Shown here: positions 1 to 15,816 of the stretch, piece by piece
How positions within the stretch are numbered: position 1 is the stretch's first letter
Layout of the letters: the number at the start of each line of letters is the position of its first letter
Assembly: GCF_030463565.1 (NCBI RefSeq)
Contig: NC_134646.1
Coordinates: 66,233,710 to 66,297,709 of the forward strand
Direction of reading: 5' to 3'
DNA: 64,000 nucleotides
DNA from: Pelecanus crispus
Lineage: Eukaryota; Chordata; Aves; Pelecaniformes; Pelecanidae
The notes under the pieces: model-generated
What the model was told of the DNA's origin: nothing
Seen by the model: the letters and a program-made list of their open reading frames with translations, nothing else
Databases searched by the model: none
Program-made: the position numbers and the translations under genes

Positions 1-3000
1 GAAAGGTCCAGTTCAGAGGAGATATTAATGCTATAATACCACATATAAGGTCCTTTTGCATATATTAAATGTGTTAGACTGAACACAAAAATCATTCCAG
101 ACTAATTCAAAAAATTACATGACAGAATAAATCATTCTATACCAGACAAATCCCTACTTCTAAATATATTTAGTTATTAAAAGATTTGCATATAAAGAGT
201 TACCCTGCATATTTCTAGAAGCCTTAATTACATGAAACATTCAGCTGTGCTTAGAAGTACAGTACACTTTTTAAACATAAATGTTGATTTATTGCAACAT
301 GCATTAGTCAGATATAACAGGTAAGAGTTCTCTGCAGACTCCAATGTTAGCCCAGAAAGGGAACAGAAACTCAGGAGAATCCTATCAGATATTCTGAATA
401 GCTAGTGAAAGATCCTCAAACACAGGACAACTGTAGCAGCTCCTAACAAGCTGCAGATTATATGTCACTAAATATTCTTGAAGATTTTGGGTTTTCTCTG
501 TCTCTCTGGTTTCTTTCAAAGACAAGTCTATGCCATCAGAAAAAAAGACATTGCCCACAGCTCTCATCCTTCCTACTGCAAAACATGTATGAATAGTAAT
601 GAACCACTAAGAGCAACTCCAATGCTCACAAAGACAGAGTAGGCAGACCAGTATTCTGCTTGTGACTAAACCAATCACAGTTGCATGATACTGAACAATT
701 GTGGGCGAGTATCACAATTTCTAATTTAGCACAACATTCTGCTGTGAAGTACAAAATGTTACTTGAAGTTCCCAGATGCAATTAATGCAGAGGTGGAATT
801 GTTCTTTCCTTTTTCCATAGCTGTGCTTCAGTCTTATCTACAGATCTAAACTATTTCTGTTAAAGAGTTTCAGAACCACATTAACTGATGGCAGTCTACT
901 CTCTACTTCTGGTACTCCTTATGAACATAGACAGATAGGTCTAAAACCAGGTAGGCAAGAAAAAAAAAAAATCTAGTAAAGCACAGAAATGCCTTCTGGA
1001 ACCTACACTGCATTTTCAGTCATGTGCTGTTGTACCCAGCATTTTGTAAGACCCACGCAGTTCCTGCATCAGAAGTTTAGCAATAGAGAATGGAAGTAGT
1101 TAGCTTTGCAGTATTCCTTTCCCATTCTTAAACTGGAACAAAATATAAGGGGTGAATCAAATGAGGTGAGAAGGCCTGTTAAGAAGGTTGGGGTAGACTA
1201 TCAGAACATAACAAACATGCACAAGATTTGTTGGGCTGGAGGAGGCAAGGCAAGGCAAATGCAACAGCATGACTCAACAGATAAGACTTTTAAAAGAATC
1301 TTACAAAATACATTCTGAAACATTACATTCTAAAAAAAATTAATTTCCTTACACTGCAACCCAATCATTCAGATGAAGTCTGTAAAACAGTTCAAAAGCT
1401 GAACTGAATTCAAGCACAGATCATCTTCTCTAGTAAACAAGTAATCTACTAATAAGTCTCAAACCTACTGAAAGTAATAAATTACGGCTAACAAGGCTAT
1501 CAAAGATGGGGAGAAGGAGTTAACACCACTTCCCCTCCCCTACCATATTAATTATAGCTTCCTAGGTAGTATTACTGATTGGCTGAAACCTAATCCTGCA
1601 ACATTTTAAAGCTAAATGACATAGAAAACAAAACTTAAGTAGTACTGTCAATATAAATACCAAATTAATATCCAACCTGAGCAGTAATTATTCATTCCGT
1701 AGCATTCAAAAAATTTGAACACATTAAAGAAACATGGCAAAAATACCCGACTCAAAAAGTTTGTATCTAACACGTTAGAGGCTCCTTAAACAGGATGAGG
1801 TACTGCTCCCAGAACAGTTCTCATGAAGCCAGGAGAGCATTTTTTCCTCTGTATCTGAAGCAAGTGTCCTCACACTCAACAGAAATTTAACTGACACAGT
1901 GAGTAGAGTTAGTGGTGTGATCCACGTGTCTGAACAGGGCTTTCTACCTCATGGCAAAACAAGTTTACTCTGTTATAGAAGGAGCCCAGATTCCTAGCTC
2001 AGATGCCAACACCTCAAGAGATGTGAAATGAATCCCATCCTTAAAGCTTCTGATCAAGTAACACCATCGGTAAGCACTTTAACACCTCTGCGCCCTACGA
2101 ACTCAGTAGTGTTAACAAATGAAAATAATGAATAGGTGAAGAAGGAAATTGTGCACAACAATTGCTACCCAAGTATGCTTTTGCCACCACATCTTGAAGT
2201 TTGCATGGTCTGAAACACCAGCTCCTAAATGATGCTGCATTCTCAAAGTCCAGTATAACAACAATAGCCTTGGCATGAGCAACAGTCAGGCAGAAAAGCC
2301 AAGGAGAAGGAAGCAGGCTCACTGCTGGAAATATCCAGTGTGGGCAGCAAGAGCTGCTGCTGGGGCTGGCTGCTTCCCTCTGCTCTGGGCCCTGTACCCC
2401 ACCAATAACCATCCCACATGCTTCAATCCCTCCTGGAAGCAGCGTTAAGGCCAACAGCAAAGCTTTCTGCCTGCCCTGCCAAATGCAAATTATTTCCCTA
2501 CTTCCTCTGAAAGCAATGACAACCAGACAAGAGCTGGAGGATGCCTGAAAGTCATCCTTTGGAAGATGACACCTTAACAAAACATAGTTTCTGAAAGTAA
2601 AAGTATTTATCCCATATTCAGATATCTAGGTATACCAAGTTATCTTTAAAATCTTTTAGGTTAGGAAAGAAATAATTGAGGTTGCTTTCATTACAACTAA
2701 ACTTCATATCCATTTCAATTAGTAAACAGAAAACGACTAACATGTAATCAGTAAAATCAAGGGGTTTTGCCTGTTTAACAAACCAACTAACTAGAACTTG
2801 CACTTTGAAGTAATCTCTGTTTAACAGACATCTGAGGTAGGCCAAAGAGGAAGCAAGTTTCAAAATATTTCTGAGAAATGAGACCATCAGGTGAGGCTAT
2901 TTCATACAAGCAAACATGTCAGAGCCAAAGGCTCATTATTCACGCAAACTTAACAAGCTGCTTACAACTCCTGGACAAGATGCACAGGAAAAGTATACAG

Positions 3001-6000
3001 TATTTACCTCACCCTAGCACTTACAACTGCAATACTTTGAGAAATTCAGTATTAGTGTTGGCACCTGTACTTGCCACCGGTATGAACGCTGCAGTTCACC
3101 CTCTACCATGTCTCTAACTTACACTTACTTCACATACTAACATTAAGAAAACATCCAGGAAGTATGCTCTCCAGTGGGTATCCAACAACCCTGAGGTTAA
3201 GTAAAGTACTTAAGAGAAGTGCCTTATATATGCTTTAATTCCACACACCACAGAATGCTCTGTATTCAAGTTTGATCTTAAATTCACTACCTAGCCAAAC
3301 AGAGCTCTTTGAAATATCCAAGCAGTTGTACAAATGGCAGCCTCCGTGGTGATCCCAGGACATATGCCATTGTTTTCCACAGCAGTTTACAGTTGATGTT
3401 TCCAATTCTCATCTGTGTGCAGAACGTGCCAGAGAACTTCATATTGAAGTTTGTCTTCTCAAAAATTCTGAATGCAAAACTTGCCAAGGAAAACATAATT
3501 ATAGCTCTGTCCTGATAGCAAAATACATATTCCTTCCTGCTTCTAACAAGTCTCTTACCACACTCCCAATAAACAGACCCGATTTAAGCTTGTCCTTTAT
3601 GATCATTGAAAATACAGCTCGGACCTGGAAAAGCAAGCTGAATTTTCACCCCTTCGAACACCATACTTCTCTTAATTTTCATGTGCAAAATGTCCTTGTT
3701 ACTAGCAGAGTGTTTCACTTCCACTTTCGTTTTTATTGTATATACCAAAAAAATTCTGAAAAAGGCAAACGGAACTAGACATGTTCATGAAACATTTCCA
3801 CAGTCAATTTTCAGAGCAGAACCCATGGCAACCCATGGCAGATAGTTCTACTTAAAGTATTCATAATCGTACAAGAAGCAGTGAAACAATCATTTTCATT
3901 CCGATAAGCCATAGAAACCTTTTGGAGGGGAAAAAAAAAAATTCAAAAAGAGACAAGAGGCCACAAAGTCTGAAAAGTTAAAGTTATTCTCCCTCAACAT
4001 CCTGCAAATAAGAGTGGCCTGGTAGGAGCTACAGAGTGAAAGCCCATTTTCCAAGGCAAATTGGGTTGATTGATCTTCAGCAACAGGTTGATTGAGCATC
4101 AAAATTGTCACACTACTACCTAAAACACTACAGCTGCCCAAAATCTCCACTTCACCCACAGTCAGATCTGAAGATGAAAGACTAGAGAATCGTTCTCTCA
4201 TCACAGATAGCAAGGCATTACATCTAGACTTTAAGCAGGTTAACAATATTATAGTATTTTGAACACTTAGTATCTTCAGTTGGTATGCTTAGCCCTCTGC
4301 CTAAAGTCTTCCCAAACACTTCATAAACCAAATAAAATACAGTATCAGAACAACAAATGACCAGAATTAGACACACTTATTAAAACATTTTTGCTAAAAT
4401 TTAAAAAAATATATTCATATGTAAAAGTAGTAGTTGATTATTCATTTAAAGAACAAATGTAATTATTTGGGTAACAAGACAATAGCTGTCTTGTTCTTTG
4501 GCTCCTGTAAGTGTTAATCTGCTGCTGACAGTATTTTGGGCATAGAAAACTAAAAGTGGTAAAGAAAAAAAAAGGTCATTGTAATTTTACTAACTTCTGG
4601 CAGGAAAGAAATTTCAGCCTTAGGATACCATTTAGGAGGCTGCAAACCAATACAAATCAACTGAAGAAACACAGTTCAATAAAATCGATTTACAAAGTGA
4701 GGCAGTGCCAGCAAAAATTTTGCCAGTCCTCAAGTTGAAAACCCCCACTTAGTAACACCTCCCAAAAAATTATCGTATAAATTATGATGCAGCTTACTAG
4801 AACATTATGACATTCTCCTTTAACCATTTTACCCTTATTCTTTCTACGTTAGCTGTCACTTTAAACTTTTGCACAAAACCAAAACTGAAATGCTAATGAA
4901 AAAAACAGCAAGTATTTGTCAAACTGTCTTGTCTCAAAGAACACAACTATAGCTTGCAGTTTCACAGAAGACTAGCAAAAGCATGAATTGGCCGCACTGA
5001 CTCAAAGGTGTCCACCTAGTTCAACCTAGTTCAACCTTGTGCAGCAGCACCAGTTAGCAGCAGATGGTGCAGTACAAAGGGTGACAGCAAGAACAATTTT
5101 TCCCTAAAACAACACATTTTTGGTTTGCAAGAATGTCCACTGCTATGAGTTTCCTAGTTTTATTCTACCTGTTCACATAGGTGTACTCTCACCAAAGAAA
5201 ATGAGAAATGGGGCGATATAGGTCTTTTTAAACCTTCTGATTTTCAATGCCCCCAGGTCTCATAGCATTAAATTAACTTCAGTCTTCCTATAGTTGCCTC
5301 CTTTATAATATTCATGATTTCAAAGAGGTCTACCACATCTTCACTATCACCTCCCAAGACCTGAAAGCCATCTGGCTGCCACAGTGCTCTTCCATCCTTC
5401 CCTTCCTCCCCCCTTCCACTTCTTTGGCCTTCCTTGCTTCCAGCCCAGGGTTCGTTTGACCTTCGCTTAGCCTGTTTCAGCAAATTATTCCAGCAGAAAA
5501 TGAACCCAACAATTAAACTGAAATAGCTCAGCATGAGGAAGAAGACAGGCTGAAGGCCTAAACCACAGCTGCCAACATATATTGGCTGTAGCTTCCCTAA
5601 GAACTGTGGCCACAGGGCAGGTCTTTTAAAACCAAGAAGTCCTAGTTTATCTTCTTCATACACAAAAACATATATACAAAAGCATTGGCAAGCTTTATTC
5701 AAACCTTTTCTAGTTTTACATATCCTTTCAAATGACAGCAGTTAGTATACTATTTTCCTTTCTTCATAATTTGCAGTATGTCTTCTTCCTGACCAACAAC
5801 CAGGCTTTTTCAAAAAAAAAAAAAAAAACCAACCCCAAAAACCACTATTACTTCTAAAAACCTCAAGTATAACAGCTAATCAGAGCTCCAATTATTCAGT
5901 TAAATCCAGTCCAAGTATATGCTTAACAGTACAAAAGTACTGAATAAAATAAGCTCCTTTCTCTCCCTGTCCCACTTTTTTGCACTTTCACACTACCATC

Positions 6001-9000
6001 TCATCACCCTGTCACACAATATCATGAAATACCAGCAGAGATCTCTGCAGGCAACAGCATTTTACATTGAGTCCCCTTTCATCATCAAACTTCCACTCAC
6101 TTCTAAGCTAAATAGTATAATACTCCATTTGTAATTATCTAGTACAGTGAAGATGCATCTTTTTTTTTTTTTTCCCTATTTAAGACAACATTTTACCTGT
6201 GATTGTTTATCACTCTTTTGTAAGGAAATAGCAATTTCTGTGGACCTGATCCAGCCAAGGTTCTATACTGAGCATCCATTTTGTTGAAATAAGGATGTCT
6301 TACCACTTGTCAACATCAAGAGAAATTAGAGCCTTGACTACTGTTCACAGGATACTATAAACAGACATGAGGCAACATAAAACAAGTGTCTGAGTGCTTC
6401 TGTGACAAAAAAGAAACACATCACAGATGCATAGTTTCTTAGGAAGGATGTTTACTTAATAAAGGAAACAAACTAGTTTTACTTGGATTCCTTTGTAACA
6501 AAGTTTAAAAGTAGTCAATTGGATGCATTTAGAGCTTAGACAGGTGGGTTTTTTTTTTTTTCTTTCAAACAGCTATCAGAATGGGACAATGCTTCATTAT
6601 CCTGTATTAATAAAATCACATTTCACCAGTTTTGCTTTATAGAAGTAAATAGTTATGCCAGGCAAGTGATTCTAGTTGAGACACGTACTTTCTCTTACAA
6701 GAAATCAAGTGGTAAAAACCAAATTAACTCTCAAAACAAAGGTTTCATTGGATTTTTCTATAAGCTAAGTTGCTATCATCTACAATAACTAATCTCTTTA
6801 AGAAGCCCTACTAAAATCTTGGCTCTACTGCTAATCTAGAAGTCTCCCTCTACAAATTTTATGGATCGCTGAAGTATTTCCTTACCAAGTTTGAATGTCA
6901 TTTTTCAACTTCACAGTTGGTAACATCTGTGTAAAACGTTGCTTTTCATGAGTAGCTAAGTCTCCCTCACCCACCTTTCTCAATCACTTACTATTTACTT
7001 GGCATGCGTGGGCTTCTACTAAAATGGTTAACGCTACTTTCCTCCAAAGCTGTTACCGTCTCACAGATGCCCTTGCGCAGCTGTGCACTGACCTGAAGGG
7101 AGGACCTGATCCTGCTAAAAAAAAAATACCAACTTCCAGCTCAAAAGAAAAAAAAATTCCCCCAAACTAGCTCACCTCTGGCCATGATAATGTTAAGGGA
7201 GCAGCTGGAACACACAGAATAGGCAGGGAGGGAGAGAAAGCCACGAGCAGAAAGGAGGAGCACCCCTTTCTGCAGCAGCCGCCTACACCAAGGTCAGTTT
7301 AAATCAATAACAAAGCAACATCCTTCAAAGACTGCGGAGCTACAGGTCTCGTATCACTGCCTGCAACACAACCAAAATAAGACCAGTTATCGGGAGTGCA
7401 GTTTCATAAGACCAAAACCAAAATATTAATCTACTTAAAATGCAGTCTTAGAAAGAAATCCCAGAGAATATGTAATACAGGTTCATACATCGAAGTCAGT
7501 GGAATCTATTTCCTTGTCTCTTATCTGTACTTTAGACTGACATATTACTGCCCTGTTTCCAAAGTAACTAGAATACCCTCTATGGCTCTGACAGCGGTGC
7601 TTCCGTAGGTATATTCAGGGAACATGAACCAGGTAGGCGAGAAGAGACTGAGGCAGCCATGTTCCAAAAAAGTACTCGCAAAATTAAGTCTTTCAAAGAA
7701 AAATTAAAAATAGACTCTGGGGAAGACAGCGCTGTCTTGATGCATTTCATTTGCAACTAAAAATCGCAAGGAAAGGATATAAATATATTTTTCCTTCCTG
7801 CCACATCATGATATAAGTATTGGAGTTACATGATATTATATAGTCTAATTTTCATAGTTAGCAAAACAGTAAACAATACTTAGCACTAAAAAGTAATTTC
7901 ATTTTCACTTCAAAATCATTTTTAAGTCTTTCGGCAATGAAAATAACTTAAGCCAACAGTATTTTTCATAGAGGCATACCACGTTACAGCAAGAAGTTAT
8001 CCGGCAACCTTCCACATACAGCAATCTAGGATTAAAACTACAGTAGGAGGAAGTCTCCTACTGTGAATAATTAGCTTTTGTATGTTTCAAAATCATCACA
8101 GACCACATGGTTTGAGTGGTTTTGTTTATTTTTTAACAGTAAAATACTTCTTGCTTGTTGCTCTTCAAAACAATACTGGGTAGCATCTCAAATTGAGGAA
8201 AAGCTAATCAAGCTTCTCATTTTCACACTATAACCAGAGAGAAACAACATAAGACTTATTCTTTTTATTTGCTTTAGATCTAGCTATACAAGCAGAAAAC
8301 CTGCTTACTGTATCTAGTGAGGGGGTAGGAGGGAGGAATGCATTTCAAGTTAAATCCTGTGGCTGGGACAAAAAAAAAAATTCAGCAGATTGACAAGTTA
8401 CATTGATAATTTCCTAGTGAAGCTCACTGAACATATTTCAACATGTAAACAGAGACTGTAGTGTAAATCTAAAAGCAAACAAAAAATCACTTACTGAGCC
8501 ATACACTCATTCATCAAATGCTACACATACAGAAAAAAACCCAAGAAACATTCAGGAGTTACTGATGACCAATCTCAATGGGACCCTAGAGGAGTTATTT
8601 ACTATTAAGAATAAAATAATATTTGTGTGAAAATTTCCTTTCCAAATAACATATTTAACTTGCAGAGAACTCTGAATTTTAGCTAATCCAGTTCACATGG
8701 TCACCTGATGGAACTGAGAAAAAACTGTTCCTTTATCTGTGTAACATTAGTACAAGTGCTTAATATTTACATACAGCTAACCCCTTCCTTTATTCTAAAC
8801 CACAAAGCGAGAAAGAGCATTCATACCACACCTGCATATATGGAAAGGTTCCCGTTTTAAGGAGAAACTACAGAGAGCTTAGAAATCCAAAATGTCTTCA
8901 CCGAATTTTTATTAAAAAAAAAAACTTGTTTAAATTAATACTCTACCACAAGGTTTGTTTGCTTTTAAACACAGCTTTAAATAGGTTCAGATAAACTGCT

Positions 9001-11915
9001 TATTGCTCACCTCAGTTTTAGAAGCTGAGCACATGACGATTTCTGACAAATGAACAATAACCACAGAAACAAAGTACACAAAAAAAAATCAGGTATTAAA
9101 ATTTTAACTGGAGACAGTACCAGAGGGCTGGGCTGCTGACAGTTTTTAAATGCTTCATGATGCAGAAGAAAAGGTAGGAAAGAGAAAGCATTGCCTAGAG
9201 GAAAAGGATCAAAGCTATCTTTGCAGCCCTATAAATTCTGAGCTACTGCAAAAGTTAAAGCTTCACACAACCTGAGCAGCCTCAACAACCATTCCAATTT
9301 ACACAAGTTTCTATGGTGCTGCCTGTGGTTTGTGGTGATACAAGCTGCAATAGTCAGTGAGGGATTCCCTCCCACCTCTGCCTCCAGGAATCACCAGAGA
9401 AGAAAGATTCACCTGCAGCAGCTAACACTATCCACATCCAGAGGAAATTTTCTCCCGATATATTTAGAAATCTTTGTTAGAGACCACAAGAATGAGATTT
9501 AAAAGAAAAGGTCAGTGGTTCTTACCTGTTAATTCAAATTCTGTTGACGCAAATGTATCAACAGTTCTGTTAAAATGACTGCTGTTAATTCAAATTCTGA
9601 ACTGTTCTGACAAGCACGTTATCTTCAATTTCTAAGACAGATTTTAGTTAAGACTCTGGAGTACTTTCCATTATACAGATTTAAGGATTCCTCTAACAGG
9701 TCTCTGAAAAATGACATGCTTTGGGGATTGGAAGGAAAAGGAGCAAGGTACAGAGGAAGGAAAAAAAAGAAAAAACCCAAACATGAAAGATATAGTAATA
9801 AACTCTCTTCAGTTAAGTTTGAAGTGCTCACAGAAATCAAGTAAACAAATAGAGATTTTATAGTACCCAGCCAATCATCACATTCTGTTTATGCTGATTC
9901 TAAATTTTAACAACGCATTACTATTTTATTCACCCCCTCCCCCTTTCAGATATGCAAAGATAGTTTCCACAGCAACAGGAGACTTAGTAGTATCCAAAGG
10001 CAGAATAACAGTAACTTATGTAATAACTTGAAACTCACCTTGGTTTGTAAAATGCATATATGCTTATTTTAGGACAACATACCTAGCAGTTATTTACTCT
10101 TCACGCATACCATATGTGCTCAAGATAAACATCTCAAGTTCCTGTATTTTAAAAAGCCAGTTTCACAGAAAGGATGTAACACACTAATCCCAATGAATTC
10201 TCCTCATACGTCAGGATTTCTGCAGTAAATTAGAGTCAACTCTTATGTAAGATAATAACACTTTTGAATTCTGAGGAGTTTTTGACAATGCATTAAAAAT
10301 TACCAAAAAAACCTGTAGTAATTTTCCTAGCTTTCCCACAACGCCACAGCTCTTTGCACTATGTTCCTCTCCCCCAATGCTGATTAAGAACAGATATTAC
10401 ATATAAAAAGGACATACAAGTCACAGCACACAAGCAAAAAATCAATTAAAACGATATAAAATTGCTCACTTCATATAAATGTCAAAAAAGTAAACTACAC
10501 TTTTAGGTAGGTATTTTTCATAGTGATAGTATCATCGTGGGAAATCTTACCAAGATCAACTCTCTCTGTCATTTGGCCCAGTCCTCCTCTGACAAACACA
10601 TGGCAGCTCAACCTAGCTATGATAGATCAGTGTCACTGATGTTAGTTAGAAGAAAATGAGTCAAGCCCAAGCTGCATAGGAGCAGCTAGCCAGAATCTGG
10701 TAGGAGATCCCCAGAAAAGCAGAGCTGTCTTCAGAAAGCTTATAGCTGAAAGGGCAACACAAAAACCTGCTGACGGAGGGATGATACCGAGTCAAAGAAT
10801 TTCAGGGAGGGACACTGAGCAGTTTTAAGAAAGGGTCTACTACAGACTGCTGTAAGACTAGAAAAAGAAAACACCAGCTAAATAACCTGGCTAATTCCCA
10901 ACAGCAAGACCACGGAAGCCTTCAGAAGAGGTGAAGCTGACGGTCAAGACAAAAAGCTCACAGGACACCAGAAGGTGCAGAACGCACTAGCAGAAGCACT
11001 GAAGAGTTACAATGAAAACACTGGAAGGCTGTTAAGGCAAAAATACTCAGCTACGGGCAAAGGAAGTTACAAGTGCTTGAGATCTTACCTCCAAGTGGGA
11101 TTCCAATGCCACTCAGCTACATAAAGGCCAAGATTTTTCCTTGTTGACTGGGTTTTAATCTTTGTTTCAAAAACCTCTACAAATCCAGCCAGCTACAGCT
11201 GTTTTAGCTATATCTTGTAGCTATGACAATTTACCAACTGCTGATTGAGCTATCAAAAGCTGGAAACCTTGTTGCACAAGGTTTCTTTGCTGGATTTCTC
11301 CTATTGCTGGATTTCTCCTATTCATTATCACTAAAAATAAAAAGCACGCTAAGAGATTAAAAACCTAATGAAACTGAGAACAGAGCAGAAACTAATTGGA
11401 TTTCAGGGAAAGAGGACTGCATTGAGATGCTGACAGAAAGTAAATGACAGCCTGAAGTTGACATCCTCTAGTAAGAGAAAGGACTCAAAATTTCTTTCCC
11501 CCGAACAAAAATGATAAGACCAGATCATGAAAAGCTTAACTAGAGACCAACAGATAGAAGTAATAGAATAAAAAAAGCCTGACTCGGTTTTCATCACTAG
11601 AGAATCTGCTAGCCTTAAAAAGCAGTTCGCTAGGGAAGTGACAGAAGTCTCATAGCTCACAACCTTTTAAGACCAGTGCATGCCATAATAATCATGCAAA
11701 GATTGTTTTGCTTCGTGACCAAAATCACTGCACTATTTGTATTACTTGAGAAGCAGAAGGGAGATTGTACAGTTAGGGCTGGGCTGGTCTCATCTCAGAT
11801 GTTTGACTATATCAATTCCTCCTTAGGATGTAGGTAAATACCATTTCCTTTGACCCTAGAAATCCGGTTTAAAAGCAAAGACTTTTTGCACAAGGGTACT
11901 TAGCAGCATGCAGAG

Positions 11916-11988
11916 CCGTCTCCATCAGCAGTTGGACTAGATGATCGTTGTAGGTCCCTTCCAACTGAACTATTCTATCTATCTATCA
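11916..11988 (+). mobile_element. CR1 3' tail fragment
   Basis: The stretch with TTGGACTAGATGATCGTTGT, AGGTCCCTTCCAACTGAA and a TCTATCTATCTATC end matches the terminal part of avian CR1 LINEs. Only the last 70 or so bases are present, as expected from 5' truncation during target-primed reverse transcription. Confidence 0.85.
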
Positions 11989-14900
11989 CATGAAATCTCA
12001 CACGCAACCACCAACTTCCAAATGGATTGATTATTCAAGCCCAAAAAGGCCACTACCGCAGTTTCACAGTCACCTTAGTGATACAATTCTGTGGACAGCT
12101 AGGCTCATGCCATCACAGGAGGCAGGCCACCCTTCTTCTGCACTGCTGACCCCACCTGTGCAGTCCCATCTTCTCTTCTTTGCACTGGTGCTAGTGCTTA
12201 AAGCATGTCAGGAAAGAGTCTGACCCATCGGTTTTCCTACTGCCTGCATTTCTTTTCACATTCCTGCAAGTTAAAGCAACAGACAGTGCTCATCACAACA
12301 CTGGGGGCAACGAGGGTACAAAGTAGAAAGAGAGCAGGAACTCCCTCCCTCCAGTGGGTTGCGAGTACTGGGATGAGCATGCCTTGTCCCACCAGGTCTC
12401 CTGTGCTAACAATATTGCTCGCATGGCCAGCTGGGGTCAACTCCAAAGAAGAAAGTCACCCTTCAACAGCCACCCACGTTAGAATGGCTTAAACCAGTTG
12501 TGAAGCTGCAGCTAAAAACACATGCTTTCTAGAAACCCTTGCTTCTCAAATGCCGAAGTCGGATTAATTTGAAGAGTGTAAAGGTGATGGATAAGTTCCA
12601 GAATGGAAACTCAACTGAAAGAAAAAAAAATATCTTTGAATGACTTTTCAGGAGAAGGTTACATTATGTTGTCCATCATTTCTTCAGTAAACACAATGTA
12701 GTGCTGTAGTTAAAAATGGTCCAGCTCAATATTATAAACTGTTATTTGAGAGAAATTTGTTAGCCAAATACAGGCTCAGGTTCTCTGTCTCACCTGAAAG
12801 GCAGCCAAATTAATCCATGATCATGGATTAAATTTAGACTTTTAAACAAGAAAAAAAATATCCAGAATTATCCAGAATTACAAAGCAACTTTTGATTAAA
12901 AGTCAATGAATAAACTAAATGCAAAAACCTGGTGTTATCTTCAGGCTCAGAACAGAAGGTTCCTTGAAACTTTCTACCAAATTAAGTAGTGAATGAGCAG
13001 AGACAGAATGAATAAAAAATAGCCTCATGGTGTTCCATCCAGTGGAAACACCGTTTTGTTGATCTGATTTTCATAACTCTGACTAAATACCTTCAGCACA
13101 GTGTCAGATGTTACATATACAGCTGTCATTTATAAATTACCATTAAAAAAGCATATATACACAGGAAGACAACAATAATGATCATCTATATAAGCAATTA
13201 AGTAAATCCCTGAATATCTGATGAAATATGGCAGGAGCAGAATCTTCAGCTCTTTCCTAGTCTGAAAATTCATCGTACATCCCTTTTCTGTCAAGTGTCT
13301 AGGTTAACTTTGCAGCTGCTTCTCCGACCCAATAAAAACCTCCAATAATGGGGAACTTGTTGAACAAACTATGTGATTTGACTTTCCAGCCTATATTTAA
13401 CCTAAATCTCGCCCACCTCAATTTTCTTCCTCTTAACCACGAAGAAAACGGAAAAAGTTTAAAAAAAAAAAAATCAATATGCTTCTGTGAACTATTTCTT
13501 AATACACGCCCCTCCTTTTCCACCGCCTTTTCCACCCCCCAAAATAAAGCAACACTTTTAATTTTTTTTTTTTTTGCATCAGTCATAGGTTCTGAGCCTC
13601 TCAAATCCATATTGCTACTTTCCTCTGTACTTTTTGGATTGTTTAATACTCAAGACTAGACACAAAAGTGCAATCAAAAGGAAAAAAGTAAAAGCCTTCT
13701 GTAATTTAAAATGGATCAACATATCCAAGGATAGCACCCACTTTTGCCAGCTGCATAACGTTGCTTATTCAGACCAATTTGTGCCTAGAACTCCTGGATT
13801 ATTTCCTACAGCTGTGCTGCCAGTACACCTCTATCTGAGCATCTGATAGCCTCTTCCTTGCGCAGTATTTTACACTTAGCAGCTTTTTATCTTCTGGATT
13901 GCACTTCTCAAACCTATCAAAAGGACTGAACTAAAAGTTTATTCTTTTCCGGATGAGTGTTGGCAATCCCTCCTAACTCAACAGCACATCTGTAAGTTTT
14001 ATCTTTTAAGATAATATAACTGAAAATCACCCCCTGAACATGTCATCTGGTTTTCTCCCAACCTTCAGGAGTTCTTCCAGCTTTGCAAAGAGTGACTTAA
14101 AACTATTTGGGGGTTAGTTACCAGACAGACAACTTACATGATCAACTGAAACACTGTATTTATCAAGCAGATGAACATGGAACTATGTTAAAAACCTCCT
14201 AAAGATTAAAGCTGATTCTAAAATGGCTCTTAACCATACGTATTTTCCAGACCAAACAATCATGTAACACAATAAATCCACTTATAACATGCTAAATTTC
14301 TCAAATAAATGTATTTCTTCACCAGATTCACTGCTGGGGAGGGGAGGACCACCACGACAGCTGACAAGCATCTCGGTACTTTCACAGTCCATAAAATATA
14401 GAAAAAAAAGTACTTTCTTCCATACAGACTGACACATCAAAATTGATTAAGCATGAAATGTAGACAGCATCAGCACTATACATAGCAAGAACCGTCTTAA
14501 TACCACCTACAACCAGATTAATTACAGCCTTAAAAAAAAAAAAAAAAAGCTGTTCCAATACAGCATTTTCATAACACCCTTGGGAGGTACGACTGCTGCT
14601 TCACAGACTGCGGATGTTCCAACTTCCTTAGTTTACATGGCAAGCCAGCAGATTGGACAATTTAGATTTCAGAAATGCCGTGTGCTCAAACAAGATCGCT
14701 AGATCACGTAGCCTCGCACCTCCATCTCGGAGTTATTTCAGGAATACTGTTGAAGTTTCATTAATTATAATTAAAATTTATGGTTTTAAAGTGTTACATT
14801 GAGAAGAAAGCCGTGCATGTTTCATCCACTTCGGTTCAGTGATTTTATCTCAGGATGTCAATGCTATTTCAAACAACATCAGAAGCTTTTCTGTGATAAG

Positions 14901-15816
14901 AAACGCACGCTACTTTGCTTCAGAAGGGGTATGGTTTTTTTCTTCTCTCTTCCACCTTCCGCACTCCCTCTCCAATCAGAGAGCTTTTTGAAAAGCACAT
15001 TATGAAACTTCTAAATGTTTTTGAGTATTTCCTAACTTAAGGCAAATCCCGTGTCCCTGAGTGAAAAGTCTGAAGACCGTAGAGCTTCCTACTATTCATT
15101 ACGAGATCGATTCAGGATGTGCATAAGCAATTCAGAACCGTCAAAGCCTGCTGAAATTCGATTATTTTAAATGTTTCAGTGCAAGTGCTGGTTTGAACTG
15201 CAGGCATCACCATTTGCCGTCGGTACGACAGTACGAATATATTCACTTTTTTAAAGAGAATTAAGTCAAGGCGAAAAAGCTTTCCACGGAGAACTAAAAG
15301 CCCTCCGAGGGCGCGGGATGGGCATCTCCGTCTTTACAGCATGGGGCTCCGGGCGGCGTCGGGACCCGCAGCCGGCGGGGATTGGGGGGGGGGTCACCTC
15401 GCCGCCTCCCGGGGGCCGCTGCAGCCGCCCACCCGCGCCTGAAGGCGCCCGCCGGCTGCGGGAGCGCGGCGGCCGCGCACGGCGGCTCCGGGCCGGGGTC
15501 GCCCGAGCCACTCGGGCGGCCCCGCGGCCGCCGACGCGGAAGCGGCGGCTCCGGATGGCAACAATATCGCTATTCAGCGGGATCCCGCAAATACCCTGCT
15601 GGGCGGGGAGGGGCGGCGGGGCCGGCCAGCCCCCGCCGGGGCAGTACCGCAGCGCCGCCGCTGCCGCAGCCGGACCCCCTGCAGACCGGCCCGGCGCCCT
15701 CTGCGGAGCCGCAGCGCGGCCGGCCCCGCGGCGGCGGGAGGCGGCTCAGCGGCGCCAGGAGCAACCGCGGGGCCGCCGGGCGCGGCGGGGCCCCGGCAGG
15801 AAGGCGTCCGTGCGCG

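Noticed and set aside
2095..2580. 161-codon minus-strand open frame in STIM2 intron 1
   Set aside because: No similarity to STIM2 exons or any family I recognise, no splice-site context and no codon pattern; taken as chance.
5268..5702. 144-codon minus-strand open frame with a hydrophobic stretch
   Set aside because: The hydrophobic stretch looks like a membrane segment, but the rest is low complexity with no family resemblance, and it lies within the intron.
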